This document shows, piece by piece, positions 1-10,727 of a stretch of 64,000 nucleotides of DNA. The DNA lies in assembly GCF_026627505.1 (NCBI RefSeq), contig NZ_JAPNLK010000026.1, positions 28,196 through 92,195 on the forward strand, written 5' to 3'. This DNA comes from Streptomyces sp. H27-H5. GTDB taxonomy: Bacteria; Actinomycetota; Actinomycetes; Streptomycetales; Streptomycetaceae. The translations under genes were made by a program, and so were the position numbers. The notes beneath the pieces were generated by a model. The model saw only the letters and a list, made by a program, of their open reading frames with translations, was not told the DNA's origin and did not search any database. Every line of letters starts with the position of its first letter. Positions within the stretch are counted from its first letter, which is position 1.

Positions 1-406
1 AGCCCTTGGTGTCGTCCGACACCGCGCCCCCGCCGCCGCTGCCCAGGAAGTACCAGGCGCCGCCCGCGATGGCCGCCACCAGGACGACCGACAGGACGAT
101 CACGCCGGCCTTGGACTTCTTCGGCGGCTGCTGCGGCGGCATCCCGCCGTATGGCGGCTGCTGGGGCGGGATCCCCGGCTGTTGCGGGTAGCCGTAGCCA
201 GGCTGCTGCGGGGGCTGCTGGGGGTAGCCGGGCTGCTGCGGGTACCCCTGGGGGGCGCCCGGCGGGGGCGGCTGCTGGGGGTAGCCGTAGCCGGGCTGCG
301 GGGCAGGTTGCCCGTACGGGTTCGGCTGCTGCGGAGGCGGGCCTCCGTAGGGCCCGGGCTGCTGCGGCTGCCCGCCGCCGTACGGTCCCGGCTGGTTGTA
401 ACTCAT
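1..406 (-). CDS. Pro/Gln/Gly/Tyr-rich single-pass membrane protein (partial, 3' end outside window)
   Basis: The ATG is at 404-406 and is preceded by a good ribosome site (AAAGGGGGA). The first ~95 residues are low-complexity, built from repeats of the QQPGYGYPQQ kind. A short basic patch (KKSKAG, from about residue 97) leads into one hydrophobic segment (about 102-121), followed by a Gly run and the start of an extracytoplasmic part that leaves the window at base 1. Such tails followed by one membrane anchor are common in Streptomyces, and the family function is unknown. It is divergent from valS with about 195 bases between the starts. I cannot name the product because the folded domain lies outside the window. 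Confidence 0.75.
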   Translation of the reverse strand, partial: MSYNQPGPYGGGQPQQPGPYGGPPPQQPNPYGQPAPQPGYGYPQQPPPPGAPQGYPQQPGYPQQPPQQPGYGYPQQPGIPPQQPPYGGMPPQQPPKKSKAGVIVLSVVLVAAIAGGAWYFLGSGGGGAVSDDTKG

Positions 407-587
407 GACCGCGTCCCCCTTTAGGAACTTCTTATGTTGCTCTCATCCTGACGGAAGGACGGCGGGTTCCGGCCGCCGGGGCCCCAGGCGTTACGGAACC
501 ACGACGCCGGCGCCGCCCCGATCGGCGAGGTCGTCGGGGCGCGGGCCGGGAGACGGAATGGATTCGTGACTGGGGCGGCGGCGCCCG

Positions 588-600
588 TATCCTGTGCCCC
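588..600 (+). promoter_or_regulatory. leaderless promoter -10 for valS
   Basis: TATCCT at 588-593 lies 7 bases before the GTG start of valS, and there is no ribosome site in between. This fits the TAnnnT leaderless arrangement common in actinobacteria. The -35 is weak. Confidence 0.5.
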
Positions 601-3222
601 GTGACCGAGAACACGCAGACACCCAGCGCCCCCACCTCCGAACTGCCGACCCAGTACGCGCCGGCCGAGGTAGAGGGAGAGCTCTACGAGCGCTGGGTGG
701 AGCGCGGTTACTTCACCGCCGATCCGGCGAGCGAGAAGCCCCCGTACACCATCGTCATCCCGCCGCCGAACGTCACCGGCTCGCTCCACCTGGGACACGC
801 CTTCCAGCACACGCTCATGGACGCCCTCACCCGCCGCAAGCGGATGCAGGGTTACGAGGCGCTGTGGCTGCCGGGCATGGACCACGCCGGCATCGCCACC
901 CAGAACAAGGTCGAGCAGCAGCTCGCCGAGGAGGGCAAGTCCCGCCACGACCTGGGCCGCGAGGAGTTCATCGAGCGCGTCTGGCAGTGGAAGGAAGAGT
1001 ACGGCGGCAAGATCCTCGGCCAGATGCGTCGCCTCGGCGACGGCGTCGACTGGTCGCGTGAGCGCTTCACCATGGACGAGGGCCTGTCCAAGGCCGTCCA
1101 GACCATCTTCAAGAAGCTCTACGACGACGGACTGATCTACCGGGCCGAGCGCATCATCAACTGGTGCCCCCGCTGTCTGACCGCCATCTCCGACATCGAG
1201 GTGGAGTACCAGGACGACGCGGGCGAGCTGGTCTCGATCCGTTACGGCGAGGGCGAGGACAGCCTCGTCGTCGCGACGACCCGCGCCGAGACGATGCTCG
1301 GTGACACCGCCGTCGCCGTCCACCCCGACGACGAGCGGTACAAGCACCTCGTCGGCACCCGGATCAAGCTTCCGCTGACCGACCGGACCATCCCGATCGT
1401 CGCCGACACGCACGTCGACCCGGAGTTCGGCACCGGCGCCGTCAAGGTGACGCCCGCGCACGACCCGAACGACTTCGCGATCGGGCAGCGCCACGACCTC
1501 GAATCCATGACGATCATGGACGAGCGGGGCGTCATCACCGTCCACGGCCCCTTCCAGGGCCTGGACCGCTTCGAGGCCCGTTCGGCCGTCGTCGGCGCAC
1601 TGCGCGAGCAGGGCCGCATCGTCGCCGAGAAGCGCCCGTACCAGCACTCCGTCGGGCACTGCTCGCGCTGTAGCACCACCGTCGAGCCGCGCCTGTCGCT
1701 CCAGTGGTGGGTCGGCGTCAAGCCGCTCGCCACCGCGGCGGGCGACGCGGTCCGTGACGGCCGGGTCGCGATCCACCCGCGCGAGATGGAGAAGCGCTAC
1801 TTCGACTGGGTCGACAACCTCAACGACTGGTGCATCTCGCGCCAGCTGTGGTGGGGCCACCGGATCCCGATCTGGTACGGCCCGGAGGGTGAGATCGTCT
1901 GCGTCGGACCGGACGACGAGATCCCGACCGGCGAGGGCTGGACGCAGGACACCGACGTCCTCGACACGTGGTTCTCCTCCGGCCTGTGGCCGTTCTCCAC
2001 GCTCGGCTGGCCGGAGAAGACCCCGGACCTGGAGAAGTTCTACTCCACCGACGTCCTGGTCACCGGCCACGACATCATCTTCTTCTGGGTCGCCCGGATG
2101 ATGATGTTCGGTCTGTACGCCATGGACGGCGAGGTCCCCTTCAAGACGATCGCGCTGACCGGCCTGGTCCGTGACGAGCGCGGCAAGAAGATGTCGAAGT
2201 CCTTCGGCAACGTCGTCGACCCGCTGGACTGGATGGACAAGTACGGCTCCGACGCCGTCCGCTTCACCCTCGCCAAGGGCGCCAACCCCGGCACCGACGT
2301 CCCGATCGGCGAGGACTGGGTCCAGGCGTCCCGGAACTTCGCCAACAAGATCTGGAACGCGACCCGCTTCGCGCTGATGAACGGCGCCACCGTCGAGGGC
2401 GAGCTGCCGGCCCCCGAGCAGATGTCGGCGACCGACCGCTGGATCCTGTCGCGGCTGAACAAGACCGTCGAGCAGGTGGACGCGTACTACGAGGACTTCC
2501 AGTTCTCGAAGCTCAGCGAGGCCCTCTACCACTTCGCGTGGGACGAGGTCTTCGACTGGTACGTCGAGCTGTCGAAGACGACGTTCTTCGCGGGCGGCGA
2601 GGGCGCGAAGGTCTCCGGCCGCGTCCTCGGCGAGGTCCTCGACGTCACGCTGCGCCTGCTGCACCCGGTGGTCCCCTTCGTCACCGAGACCCTGTGGACC
2701 ACGCTCACGGGCGGCGAGTCCCTCGTCATCGCCGACTGGCCCAAGGACAGCGGCTTCCGCGACGAGGCCGCCGAGCGGGAGATCGAGAACCTCCAGGCCG
2801 TCGTCACCGAGGTCCGCCGCTTCCGCGCCGACCAGGGCCTGCAGCCGGGCCAGAAGGTCCCGGCCCGCCTGGACCTGGCCGGTACCGCGCTGGCCGCGCA
2901 CGAGGGCGCGATCCGGCAGCTGCTGCGCCTCCAGCCGGAGGGCGATGACTTCAGCGCCACCGCGACCCTGCCGGTCGGCGGCGCCACCGTCGCGCTCGAC
3001 CTGTCGGGCACCATCGACGTGGCCGCCGAGCGCAAGCGGCTGTCGAAGGACCTGGCCGCCGCGGAGAAGGAGAAGCAGCAGGCGGAGGGCAAGCTCGGCA
3101 ACGAGGCCTTCCTCGCCAAGGCCCCCGACAACGTCGTGGACAAGATCAAGGGCCGGCTCGCCAAGGCCGAGTCGGACATCACGCGAATCCAGGCCCAGCT
3201 GGACACGCTGCCGCCCGCGTAG
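601..3222 (+). CDS. valS: valyl-tRNA synthetase
   Basis: Class Ia synthetase that charges tRNA-Val with valine in the cytoplasm. The 873-residue length is normal for the short bacterial form. The HIGH signature is HLGH (63-66) after PPPNVTGS, and the KMSKS loop is intact at 530-534. The CP1 editing domain lies between them, the anticodon-binding helices follow from about 610, and a charged coiled-coil arm (about 805-873) ends the protein, as in other ValRS. The GTG start directly follows a -10 box, so the transcript is probably leaderless. I saw no T-box or attenuator upstream. A strong terminator follows the stop. Confidence 0.97.
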   Translation: MTENTQTPSAPTSELPTQYAPAEVEGELYERWVERGYFTADPASEKPPYTIVIPPPNVTGSLHLGHAFQHTLMDALTRRKRMQGYEALWLPGMDHAGIATQNKVEQQLAEEGKSRHDLGREEFIERVWQWKEEYGGKILGQMRRLGDGVDWSRERFTMDEGLSKAVQTIFKKLYDDGLIYRAERIINWCPRCLTAISDIEVEYQDDAGELVSIRYGEGEDSLVVATTRAETMLGDTAVAVHPDDERYKHLVGTRIKLPLTDRTIPIVADTHVDPEFGTGAVKVTPAHDPNDFAIGQRHDLESMTIMDERGVITVHGPFQGLDRFEARSAVVGALREQGRIVAEKRPYQHSVGHCSRCSTTVEPRLSLQWWVGVKPLATAAGDAVRDGRVAIHPREMEKRYFDWVDNLNDWCISRQLWWGHRIPIWYGPEGEIVCVGPDDEIPTGEGWTQDTDVLDTWFSSGLWPFSTLGWPEKTPDLEKFYSTDVLVTGHDIIFFWVARMMMFGLYAMDGEVPFKTIALTGLVRDERGKKMSKSFGNVVDPLDWMDKYGSDAVRFTLAKGANPGTDVPIGEDWVQASRNFANKIWNATRFALMNGATVEGELPAPEQMSATDRWILSRLNKTVEQVDAYYEDFQFSKLSEALYHFAWDEVFDWYVELSKTTFFAGGEGAKVSGRVLGEVLDVTLRLLHPVVPFVTETLWTTLTGGESLVIADWPKDSGFRDEAAEREIENLQAVVTEVRRFRADQGLQPGQKVPARLDLAGTALAAHEGAIRQLLRLQPEGDDFSATATLPVGGATVALDLSGTIDVAAERKRLSKDLAAAEKEKQQAEGKLGNEAFLAKAPDNVVDKIKGRLAKAESDITRIQAQLDTLPPA

Positions 3223-3242
3223 CGGCCGGCCGGCAGGGCACG

Positions 3243-3285
3243 GGCGAAGGCCCCCACACCGTCGAGCGGCGTGGGGGCCTTCGCC
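3243..3285 (+). terminator. terminator after valS
   Basis: A perfect 15-bp stem (3243-3257 with 3271-3285) around a 13-base loop, 20 bases after the valS stop codon. The U-run is short, as is usual in Streptomyces. Confidence 0.85.
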
Positions 3286-3460
3286 GTACACCGCCCCGCC
3301 GCCCATGCCTTTCGCCACCCGTGCCGCGCCGCACGCCGTCCCGTCGACGGTCGTACGTCGCACGGGATGGGGCCGTCCGGCTCTGTCAAAAACCATCCCG
3401 AGTGCCACAAATCACTTCTTATGCCCCGCCATCTCATTCGATCGGGGCCGCTCACCACGG

Positions 3461-4621
3461 ATGATGGGGGACATGCACGCCAAGCCCGTCGTCTCGGCGC
3501 TCCGCCAAGCCGCGGCCACCGGCCGCCGACTCGGCGAGGGCTGGGCCGGGTCCCCGCGGGCCATGGACGTCCTGACCGCCCTGAGCTGCCTTGCGCTGAT
3601 GGCGCTGGACCTGCCGGGCCTGGCCGCCGCCGACAACTCGCTCAACGGCTGGATGGCCGCCGCCGTCCTCACCGCGGGCTGCGCGAGCCTGCTGGTGCGG
3701 CGCCGAATGCCCTGGCTCGCGTACCTCACGGCCCTGCTGTTCGTCGGATGGCTGCACGAGCTGACGTTGATCCAGTTCGCCCTGTACTCCGTCGGCCGCT
3801 ACCGGGGCCGGCGGGCCGGGATCCTGGCCACCCTCGGGTACGTGGCCTTCGCGCTCGCGGTGTTCTGCGTGCCGGGATGGCCCGAGCCGCGGGTGCAGAG
3901 CCTCAGCGCCTTCCTCAGCCTGGTCGTGCCGATCGGGGTGCTCGCCTCGGCCGTCGGGATCGCCGCGTACCGGCACGACCTGGTGCGGGAGCTCGACGTG
4001 CGGCGGGCCGAGTCGGCCGTCCTGCAAGCCGTCCAGCAGGAGCGCACCTCCGTCGCCCGCGACGTGCACGACTTCGTCGGGCGGGAGCTGACCCTGCTGA
4101 CCGTGCGCTCCGAGGTGCTGTCGACGCGGGCGCGCGAGACGACGTACGCGAAGGACTTCGAGGAGCTGGCCGACACCGCGCGCCGCGCCCACCTGGTGCT
4201 GAACGAGATCATCGTGCAGCGCGGCGGCCCCTCCGCGACGCCCGGCGTCGACGGCCTGGCGGCGCTGGCGCAGGAGAGCGGACGGGCCGGCTCGCCCGTC
4301 CGCCTGGTGATGGATCCCGAGGTGCACGAGGTGTCGCCGCTGCGCCAGGCCGCGGTCTACCGGGTGGTGCAGGAATGCCTCACCAACGCGGCCAAGCACG
4401 CCCGGGGCGAGACCATCGACGTGTCGATCGAGGCGGCCGGTCCGCACCTGCGGATCGCCGTCATCAACAGCCTCCCCGAACGCACCCCGGCCCGCGCCCC
4501 CGTCTCGGCGGGCTCGGGCACGGCGAGCATGTCCGAACGCGTGCGCAGCCTGGGCGGAACCCTGAAGGCGAAGCGGACCGACGAGTCGTACGTGGTGATC
4601 GCCACGCTGCCGCGCGGCTAG
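3461..4621 (+). CDS. orphan NarL/DesK-type sensor histidine kinase
   Basis: About 386 residues. The N-terminal half (about 30-165) has several hydrophobic segments. The dimerisation helix carries an ARDVHDF phospho-acceptor site (His about 203), the HisKA_3 pattern. The ATPase domain has the N-box Asn at about 309 (CLTNAAKHA) and a closing GSGTASMSERVRSLGG motif typical of NarL-family kinases. No response regulator gene adjoins it, so its partner is unknown. The start is uncertain: ATG at 3461, 3464 and 3473 are in frame. GGGGGA sits too close to 3473, so 3461 is given. It faces a second MreB-like gene whose stop is only 44 bases away. The signal sensed cannot be told from sequence. Confidence 0.85.
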   Translation: MMGDMHAKPVVSALRQAAATGRRLGEGWAGSPRAMDVLTALSCLALMALDLPGLAAADNSLNGWMAAAVLTAGCASLLVRRRMPWLAYLTALLFVGWLHELTLIQFALYSVGRYRGRRAGILATLGYVAFALAVFCVPGWPEPRVQSLSAFLSLVVPIGVLASAVGIAAYRHDLVRELDVRRAESAVLQAVQQERTSVARDVHDFVGRELTLLTVRSEVLSTRARETTYAKDFEELADTARRAHLVLNEIIVQRGGPSATPGVDGLAALAQESGRAGSPVRLVMDPEVHEVSPLRQAAVYRVVQECLTNAAKHARGETIDVSIEAAGPHLRIAVINSLPERTPARAPVSAGSGTASMSERVRSLGGTLKAKRTDESYVVIATLPRG

Positions 4622-4665
4622 GTCGGCTCTTTCGGATCGTGCCGGGCGCGGCGCGGTGCGGCCGG

Positions 4666-5715
4666 TCAGGCCTTGGCGGGGGACAGCAGGCCGTTCAGGG
4701 TGTCGAGGTCCTCGACGCACTTGCCCGACCCCAGCGCCACACAGTCCAGCGGGGCGTCCGCGACGAACACCGGGATGCCGGTCGCGGAGGCCATGCGCAG
4801 GTCCAGGCCCGGAAGCAGGGCGCCGCCGCCGGTGAGGACGATGCCGTGCTCCATCACGTCGCCCGACAGTTCCGGCGGGCATTCCTCCAGGGTGCCGCGC
4901 ACGGCGGCGATGATCGCCTCGACCGATTCGTCGAGGGCGGCCCGGACGTCGACCGCGGTCAGTTCCAGGGTCTTCGGCATGCCCCCGACCTTCTCGCGGC
5001 CCCGCACGGTGAAGGCGCGGGTCTCCAGTTCGGGCCGGTCCGGGACCGGCCAGGCCGAGCCGATGGCGACCTTGACGTCCTCGGCGGTGCGCTCGCCGAC
5101 GAGCAGCCCGTGCGCCTTGCGGACGTGGTCCATGATCGCGGCGTCCAGTCGGTCCCCGCCGACCCGCAGCGAGCGGGAGGTGACGATGCCACCGAGCGAG
5201 ATGACGGCCACCTCGGTGGTTCCGCCGCCGATGTCGACCACCATGGAGCCGCGCGCCTCGGACACGGGCAGGCCGGCGCCGATCGCCGCCGCCATCGGTT
5301 CCTCGATCAGGTGCACGGTCCTGGCGCCGGCCCGGGTGGACGCGTGGACGATGGCCCGTCGTTCGACCGGGGTGACCCCGGACGGCACGCAGACCACCAT
5401 GCGGGTGCGCGGCCGGCGGCCCGGGACGGCCTTGCGGACGAAGTGCCGGATCATCTCCTCGGCGGCCTCGTAGTCGCAGATCACCCCGCCCTGGAGGGGG
5501 CGGATCGCGGTGATGGAACCGGGGGTGCGGCCGATGGTCTCCTTGGCCTCGGTTCCGACGGCCAGCGCGGTGGTCGTACCGGCCTTCACGGCCACCACGG
5601 ACGGCTCATTGAGGACGATGCCGTGGCCCCGGGCGTAGACGAGCGTGTTCGCGGTCCCGAGGTCGATCCCTATGTCGCGGCTGGAATTCGTCTTGTTGCT
5701 GCTGGCCTGCGGCAT
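4666..5715 (-). CDS. MreB-like actin homologue (second copy)
   Basis: 349 residues with all the actin-fold nucleotide motifs: [10 protein letters not shown] near the N-terminus, [11 protein letters not shown] in the middle and [10 protein letters not shown] near the end. By eye it is well over half identical to the MreB at 8579-9598 but has a different N-terminal leader (MPQASSNKT...) and a diverged last third. The start ATG (5713-5715) has an AGGAG/GGGGAA site upstream. It lies alone on the minus strand between an orphan kinase and folC, separate from mreC and mreD. Streptomyces species usually have extra MreB-type proteins (Mbl and another), but I do not recall one at this locus. Likely a filament-forming accessory to the MreB system; role inferred only. 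Confidence 0.9.
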   Translation of the reverse strand: MPQASSNKTNSSRDIGIDLGTANTLVYARGHGIVLNEPSVVAVKAGTTTALAVGTEAKETIGRTPGSITAIRPLQGGVICDYEAAEEMIRHFVRKAVPGRRPRTRMVVCVPSGVTPVERRAIVHASTRAGARTVHLIEEPMAAAIGAGLPVSEARGSMVVDIGGGTTEVAVISLGGIVTSRSLRVGGDRLDAAIMDHVRKAHGLLVGERTAEDVKVAIGSAWPVPDRPELETRAFTVRGREKVGGMPKTLELTAVDVRAALDESVEAIIAAVRGTLEECPPELSGDVMEHGIVLTGGGALLPGLDLRMASATGIPVFVADAPLDCVALGSGKCVEDLDTLNGLLSPAKA

Positions 5716-5820
5716 TTGTTCCCCTATCTCCTGCCCGCAAGGCTTGCATAACGATCCGGTCGCTTTGATCGCCGAAGGTCCTGAAACGGCCGGGCCGAAA
5801 GTCCTGCGGGTCCTCGTCCG

Positions 5821-5832
5821 TAGACTGGCCCC
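5821..5832 (+). promoter_or_regulatory. leaderless promoter -10 for folC
   Basis: TAGACT (5821-5826) is followed after 6 bases by the folC GTG, so the transcript probably starts at the start codon. Confidence 0.55.
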
Positions 5833-7371
5833 GTGAGTGAGCAGCAGCCCGAGAGCCATGGCCCCGACGAACCGGGCCGCCCCTTCGACGGGATCGACGC
5901 GTTCGACCAGATCATCGCGGAGGAGTCCGACCGCGACCCCGACCTGGCGGTGATCGAGGCCGGTAGTCGCACCCTGCGCGCACACGGCGGAGCACCGCTG
6001 GGCGACCAGGTGCCCGCCGTCCCCACCGACCCGGAGGTGGCCAAGGCGCTGCAGGAGGTGGAGCAGGAGCTGGCCGGCCGCTGGGGCGAGACGAAGCTGG
6101 AGCCGTCGGTCTCGCGGATCGCCGCGCTGATGGACGTACTCGGCGAGCCGCAGCGCGCGTACCCGTCCATCCACGTCACCGGCACCAACGGCAAGACCAG
6201 CACGGCCCGCATGATCGAGGCCCTGCTGAACGCCTTCGAGCTGCGCACCGGGCGCTACACCAGCCCGCACGTGCAGTCGGTCACCGAGCGGATCAGCCTG
6301 GACGGGGCGCCGATCACCCCGGAACGGTTCGTGGAGACCTACCACGACGTCAAGCCGTACGTGGAGATGGTCGACGCCGCCGAGGAGTACCGGCTGTCGT
6401 TCTTCGAGGTGCTCACCGGGATGGCCTACGCGGCCTTCGCGGACGCCCCCGTGGACGTGGCGGTCGTCGAGGTCGGCATGGGCGGCACCTGGGACGCCAC
6501 CAACGTGATCGACGGCGTGGTCGCCGTGGTCACCCCGATCAGCCTCGACCACACCGACCGGCTCGGCTCCACCCCCGGCGAGATCGCGCAGGAGAAGGGC
6601 GGCGTGATCAAGCAGGACGCCACCGTCATCCTGGCGCAGCAGCCGGTCGACGCGGCGCAGGTGCTGCTGAAGAAGGCCGTCGAGGTCGACGCGACCGTGG
6701 CCCGCGAGGGCATGGAGTTCGGGGTCGTCTCCCGCGAGGTGGCGGTGGGCGGCCAGATGCTGACCCTGCGCGGCGTGGGCGGCGAGTACGACGGCATCTT
6801 CCTCCCGCTGTACGGGGCCCACATGGCGCACAACGCGGCCGTGGCGCTGGCGGCGGTCGAGGCCTTCTTCGGGATCGGCGCGGAGCACGCGCGGGAGCTG
6901 GACACGGACACCGTGCGCAAGGCCTTCGCCTCGGTGACCTCGCCGGGCCGCATGGAGGTCGTCCGGCGCAGCCCCACCGTGGTCCTGGACGCGGCCCACA
7001 ACCCGGCGGGGGCCCGGGTCACCGCCGAGGCCGTCACCGAGGCGTTCGGCTTCAGCCGGTTGATCGGCGTCATGGCCGCCAGCGAGGGCAAGGACGTCAG
7101 AGGCGTCCTGGAGGCCTTCGAGCCGATCTTCGCGGAGATCGTGGTCACGGAGAACTCCAGTCACCGGGCGATGTCGGCCGACGAACTGGCGGGCGTGGCG
7201 GTCGAGGTCTTCGGGGCCGACCGGGTGCAGGTGGAGCCGAGGCTGGACGACGCCCTGGAGGCGGCGATCACCCTGGCGGAGGAAGAGGCCGAATACGGCG
7301 GGGCCGGGGTCCTGGTGACCGGCTCGGTGATCACGGTGGGCGAGGCCCGCCTGCTGTTCAAGAGGGGCTGA
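5833..7371 (+). CDS. folC: bifunctional dihydrofolate/folylpolyglutamate synthase
   Basis: Mur-ligase-type enzyme that joins glutamate to dihydropteroate and lengthens the glutamate tail of folates, in the cytoplasm. 512 residues. The ATP loop GTNGKT is at 117-122. The conserved DAAHNP segment of the C-terminal ligase domain is at 386-391. An acidic N-terminal extension of about 65 residues precedes the catalytic fold, as in Streptomyces FolC. The GTG start lies 6 bases after a TAGACT -10 box. It is followed by the DUF4233 gene after only 4 bases, so the two are co-transcribed. Confidence 0.95.
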   Translation: MSEQQPESHGPDEPGRPFDGIDAFDQIIAEESDRDPDLAVIEAGSRTLRAHGGAPLGDQVPAVPTDPEVAKALQEVEQELAGRWGETKLEPSVSRIAALMDVLGEPQRAYPSIHVTGTNGKTSTARMIEALLNAFELRTGRYTSPHVQSVTERISLDGAPITPERFVETYHDVKPYVEMVDAAEEYRLSFFEVLTGMAYAAFADAPVDVAVVEVGMGGTWDATNVIDGVVAVVTPISLDHTDRLGSTPGEIAQEKGGVIKQDATVILAQQPVDAAQVLLKKAVEVDATVAREGMEFGVVSREVAVGGQMLTLRGVGGEYDGIFLPLYGAHMAHNAAVALAAVEAFFGIGAEHARELDTDTVRKAFASVTSPGRMEVVRRSPTVVLDAAHNPAGARVTAEAVTEAFGFSRLIGVMAASEGKDVRGVLEAFEPIFAEIVVTENSSHRAMSADELAGVAVEVFGADRVQVEPRLDDALEAAITLAEEEAEYGGAGVLVTGSVITVGEARLLFKRG

Positions 7372-7375
7372 GGGA

Positions 7376-7729
7376 ATGCGCACGCTCTGCGCGAGCACGC
7401 TGATCGGCGAGTTCTTCGTGATCGGGTTCGCGGGCCTGGTGGCCATGAAGGACCCGGACCTGACCCAGGCCACCGTGTGGACGGTGTGCGGCGTCGCCAT
7501 GCTGCTGTCGGTCCTGCTGTGCGGGATGTTGTCGCGGCCCGGCGCGGTGCAGCTGGGATGGGCCCTCCAGGTGGGCCTGATCCTCAGCGGTTTCGTGGTG
7601 CCGACGATGTTCTTCCTCGGGGCGGTCTTCGCCGGCCTGTGGTGGTGCTCCGTGCACTACGGGCGCCGCATCGACGACGTGAAGGCCCGTTGGGCCGCCG
7701 CCCATCCGGAGCACGAGGCACAGGCCTGA
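7376..7729 (+). CDS. DUF4233 family small membrane protein
   Basis: 117 residues with three to four hydrophobic segments (about 8-25, 33-50, 56-72 and 76-98) and a short charged C-terminus. The ATG follows the folC stop by 4 bases with GAGGGA as ribosome site. Genes of this family sit directly after folC in many actinobacteria. Its function is not known; the constant linkage hints at folate-related or membrane-associated work, but that is inference only. Confidence 0.85.
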   Translation: MRTLCASTLIGEFFVIGFAGLVAMKDPDLTQATVWTVCGVAMLLSVLLCGMLSRPGAVQLGWALQVGLILSGFVVPTMFFLGAVFAGLWWCSVHYGRRIDDVKARWAAAHPEHEAQA

Positions 7730-7795
7730 GGTCACGGCCGCGTCACCCCTGGGCGGCCGGCACCCGGCGGGGGCGGCCCGGCCCCGGCGCACCTG

Positions 7796-7831
7796 TAGAT
7801 TCGTCCCACCGCACCCGTTTGCCGCAAGGAG
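7796..7831 (+). promoter_or_regulatory. ndk promoter -10 and ribosome site
   Basis: TAGATT at 7796-7801 is a good -10. A transcript starting about 7 bases later would have a ~30-base leader holding AAGGAG (7826-7831), 7 bases before the ndk ATG. Confidence 0.5.
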
Positions 7832-7838
7832 TTACCAC

Positions 7839-8249
7839 ATGACCCAGCGCACCCTCGTCCTGCTCAAGCCCGACGCCGTCCGTCGTGGCCTGATCGGCGA
7901 GATCATCGGCCGCATCGAGCGGAAGGCCGGCTGGACCATTCCCGCGCTGGAGCTGCGCACGCTCGACCAGGAGACCCTGGAGGCGCACTACGGCGAGCAC
8001 AAGGGCAAGCCGTTCTACGAGCCCCTCATGGGCTTCATGTCCGGCGGCCCGGTCGTCGCGCTCGTGGTCGAGGGCGAGCGCGTGATCGAGGGCGTTCGCG
8101 GCCTCGCCGGCCCGACCGACCCGATCGCCGCGGCGCCCGGCTCGATCCGCGGCGACTTCGGTTCCATCACCCGGGAGAACCTGATCCACGCCTCGGATTC
8201 CGAGGAGTCCGCGGAGCGCGAGCTGAAGCTGTTCTTCCCCGCGCTCTGA
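7839..8249 (+). CDS. ndk: nucleoside diphosphate kinase
   Basis: Moves the gamma-phosphate between nucleoside tri- and diphosphates through a phospho-histidine, keeping NTP and dNTP pools balanced. 136 residues, the normal length. The N-terminus TLVLLKPDAVRRG and the active-site segment NLIHASDS (His117) are intact. The usual Gly after the active His is Ala here, a mild and common change. It has its own promoter and a strong terminator, so it is a single-gene unit before the mre cluster. Confidence 0.97.
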   Translation: MTQRTLVLLKPDAVRRGLIGEIIGRIERKAGWTIPALELRTLDQETLEAHYGEHKGKPFYEPLMGFMSGGPVVALVVEGERVIEGVRGLAGPTDPIAAAPGSIRGDFGSITRENLIHASDSEESAERELKLFFPAL

Positions 8250-8328
8250 GGCCGTTCCCCCATCAAGCGGAACGCTGTCACCGCAGTCTCTTCTGACGCG
8301 AGATCAGCCGAATAGCGCTCACGACCTG

Positions 8329-8355
8329 GGGCGACCGAAGTAATTTCGGTCGCCC
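8329..8355 (+). terminator. terminator after ndk
   Basis: A perfect 11-bp stem (8329-8339 with 8345-8355) with a 5-base loop, about 80 bases after the ndk stop. Confidence 0.8.
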
Positions 8356-8578
8356 TTCGGTATTACCGGCGCCGACGGGGAACGCATGTGCAGGACACGA
8401 CGTCACCACTAAGGGGGCGGGTATCCGTTCCGGCGGGATTACCGGAGTCCCGTCGCGCGATGTCCGTACTTGCGGCACTACGATGGGGCCTCCACCCACA
8501 CACCCACCTCGCCGACCTGACAGCAGCCGCTATCAACTGGAAGGCCAGACGCTCCTCATGGGGAACAAGGGGAACACT
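8356..8578 (+). promoter_or_regulatory. mreB upstream region, likely holding promoter(s); no gene seen
   Basis: The gap between ndk and mreB is 329 bases. After the ndk terminator I find no convincing gene. TACGAT at 8479-8484 is a possible -10, about 95 bases before the mreB start. AAGGGGAA at 8568-8575 is the ribosome site that fixes the mreB ATG at 8579. The upstream in-frame ATG at 8558 lacks such a site. Confidence 0.4.
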
Positions 8579-9598
<1,020 letters not shown>

Positions 9599-9772
9599 TC
9601 GACTCCCCGTCCACGGGGCACGCGGAACACAAGGATCCGCCGTACGGGTGCTAGCGCGCCGGTGCGGCGGATCGTTGATATACAGGCAACAGTCCGGTGC
9701 GATCACAGCTGCACGTCTCACCGGAGCGGCTCTGCCGCACGGGTATCTACGAGGAAGGCACGGCCGCCGCAC

Positions 9773-10714
9773 GTGAGGGACACACGAGAGAGCCGGCTGC
9801 TCCTGGTGCTTCTGATCGCCATCGCGTTCGCATTGATCACGGTGGACATCAGAGCGGGCGAGGAGTCACCGGTCGACGGTGCCCGACAGGCCGCCGCAGC
9901 GGTCTTCGGCCCCGTCGAAAAGGGCGTGGCGACGGCGGTGGATCCGGTCGCCCACGCCATAGGAGCCGTTCGCGACTCCGGCGAGCGCCACAACCGGATC
10001 GCGACCCTGGAACGCGAGAACACCGCGCTCAAGGCCAAGCTCGGCAGTGACGACCAGAACCGCAGCCGCGTCCGCGAGCTCGACGAGATGCTCAAGCGGG
10101 CCGGCGCGGGCCAGTACGGCATCAAGGGCGCCGAGGTCATCGCGATAGGAGCGGCCCAGGGCTTCTCCTGGACCGTCACCATCGACGCCGGCAGCAAGGA
10201 CGGCATCGAGCGCGACATGACCGTCCTCAACGGGGAGGGTCTCGTCGGCCGGGTCTCCACCGTCGGCCCCGACACCGCCACCGTGGTCCTCGCCAACGAC
10301 CCCGACTTCACCGTCGGCACCCGACTGGAGAAGACCGGCGAACTCGGCTTCGCCACCGGCCAGGGCGACCGCGCCCTGTCCGTGCAGATGCTCAACGGCA
10401 AGGCCAAGATCAACGCCGGCGACCGGCTCGTCACCTTCGGCTCGCGCGGCAACAAGCCGTTCGTGCCCGGCGTGCCGATCGGCGAGGTGGTCAAGGTGGA
10501 CCCCTCCCGCGGAGACCTCACCCGTACCGTGTGGGTGCGCCCGTTCGTGGGCTTCTCGCGCCTGGACATCGTCGGCGTCGTCGTGATGCCGCCGCGGGAG
10601 GACCCGCGCGACGCGGTCCTCCCGCCGAAGCCCGCCGCACCCAAGCCCACCCCGACGGTCACCGTCACGGTCACCCCGTCCGCCAGTGTGCCCGGCAAGC
10701 CGGACGACGAGTAG
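9773..10714 (+). CDS. mreC: rod-shape protein MreC
   Basis: Membrane-anchored periplasmic-side scaffold that links MreB and MreD to the wall synthases PBP2 and RodA. About 313 residues: short cytoplasmic RDTRESR, one transmembrane segment (about 8-24), coiled coil (about 65-105), the beta-domain core (about 115-275) and a Pro/Thr/Val-rich tail. The GTG at 9773 gives the usual N-terminus; an upstream GAGGAAGG is 14 bases away, a rather long spacing. The mreD start follows 13 bases after the stop. Confidence 0.95.
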   Translation: MRDTRESRLLLVLLIAIAFALITVDIRAGEESPVDGARQAAAAVFGPVEKGVATAVDPVAHAIGAVRDSGERHNRIATLERENTALKAKLGSDDQNRSRVRELDEMLKRAGAGQYGIKGAEVIAIGAAQGFSWTVTIDAGSKDGIERDMTVLNGEGLVGRVSTVGPDTATVVLANDPDFTVGTRLEKTGELGFATGQGDRALSVQMLNGKAKINAGDRLVTFGSRGNKPFVPGVPIGEVVKVDPSRGDLTRTVWVRPFVGFSRLDIVGVVVMPPREDPRDAVLPPKPAAPKPTPTVTVTVTPSASVPGKPDDE

Positions 10715-10727
10715 GAGCTGACCGACC

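Noticed and set aside
407..600. Possible T-box or amino-acid leader before valS
   Set aside because: No T-box sequence, no Val-rich leader peptide and no terminator; the -10 box adjoins the start codon.
421..3408. A 995-codon open frame on the minus strand opposite valS
   Set aside because: Shadow of valS: such long antisense frames arise because third codon positions are nearly always G or C. Composition is Val/Leu/Gly/Asp-rich with no family likeness.
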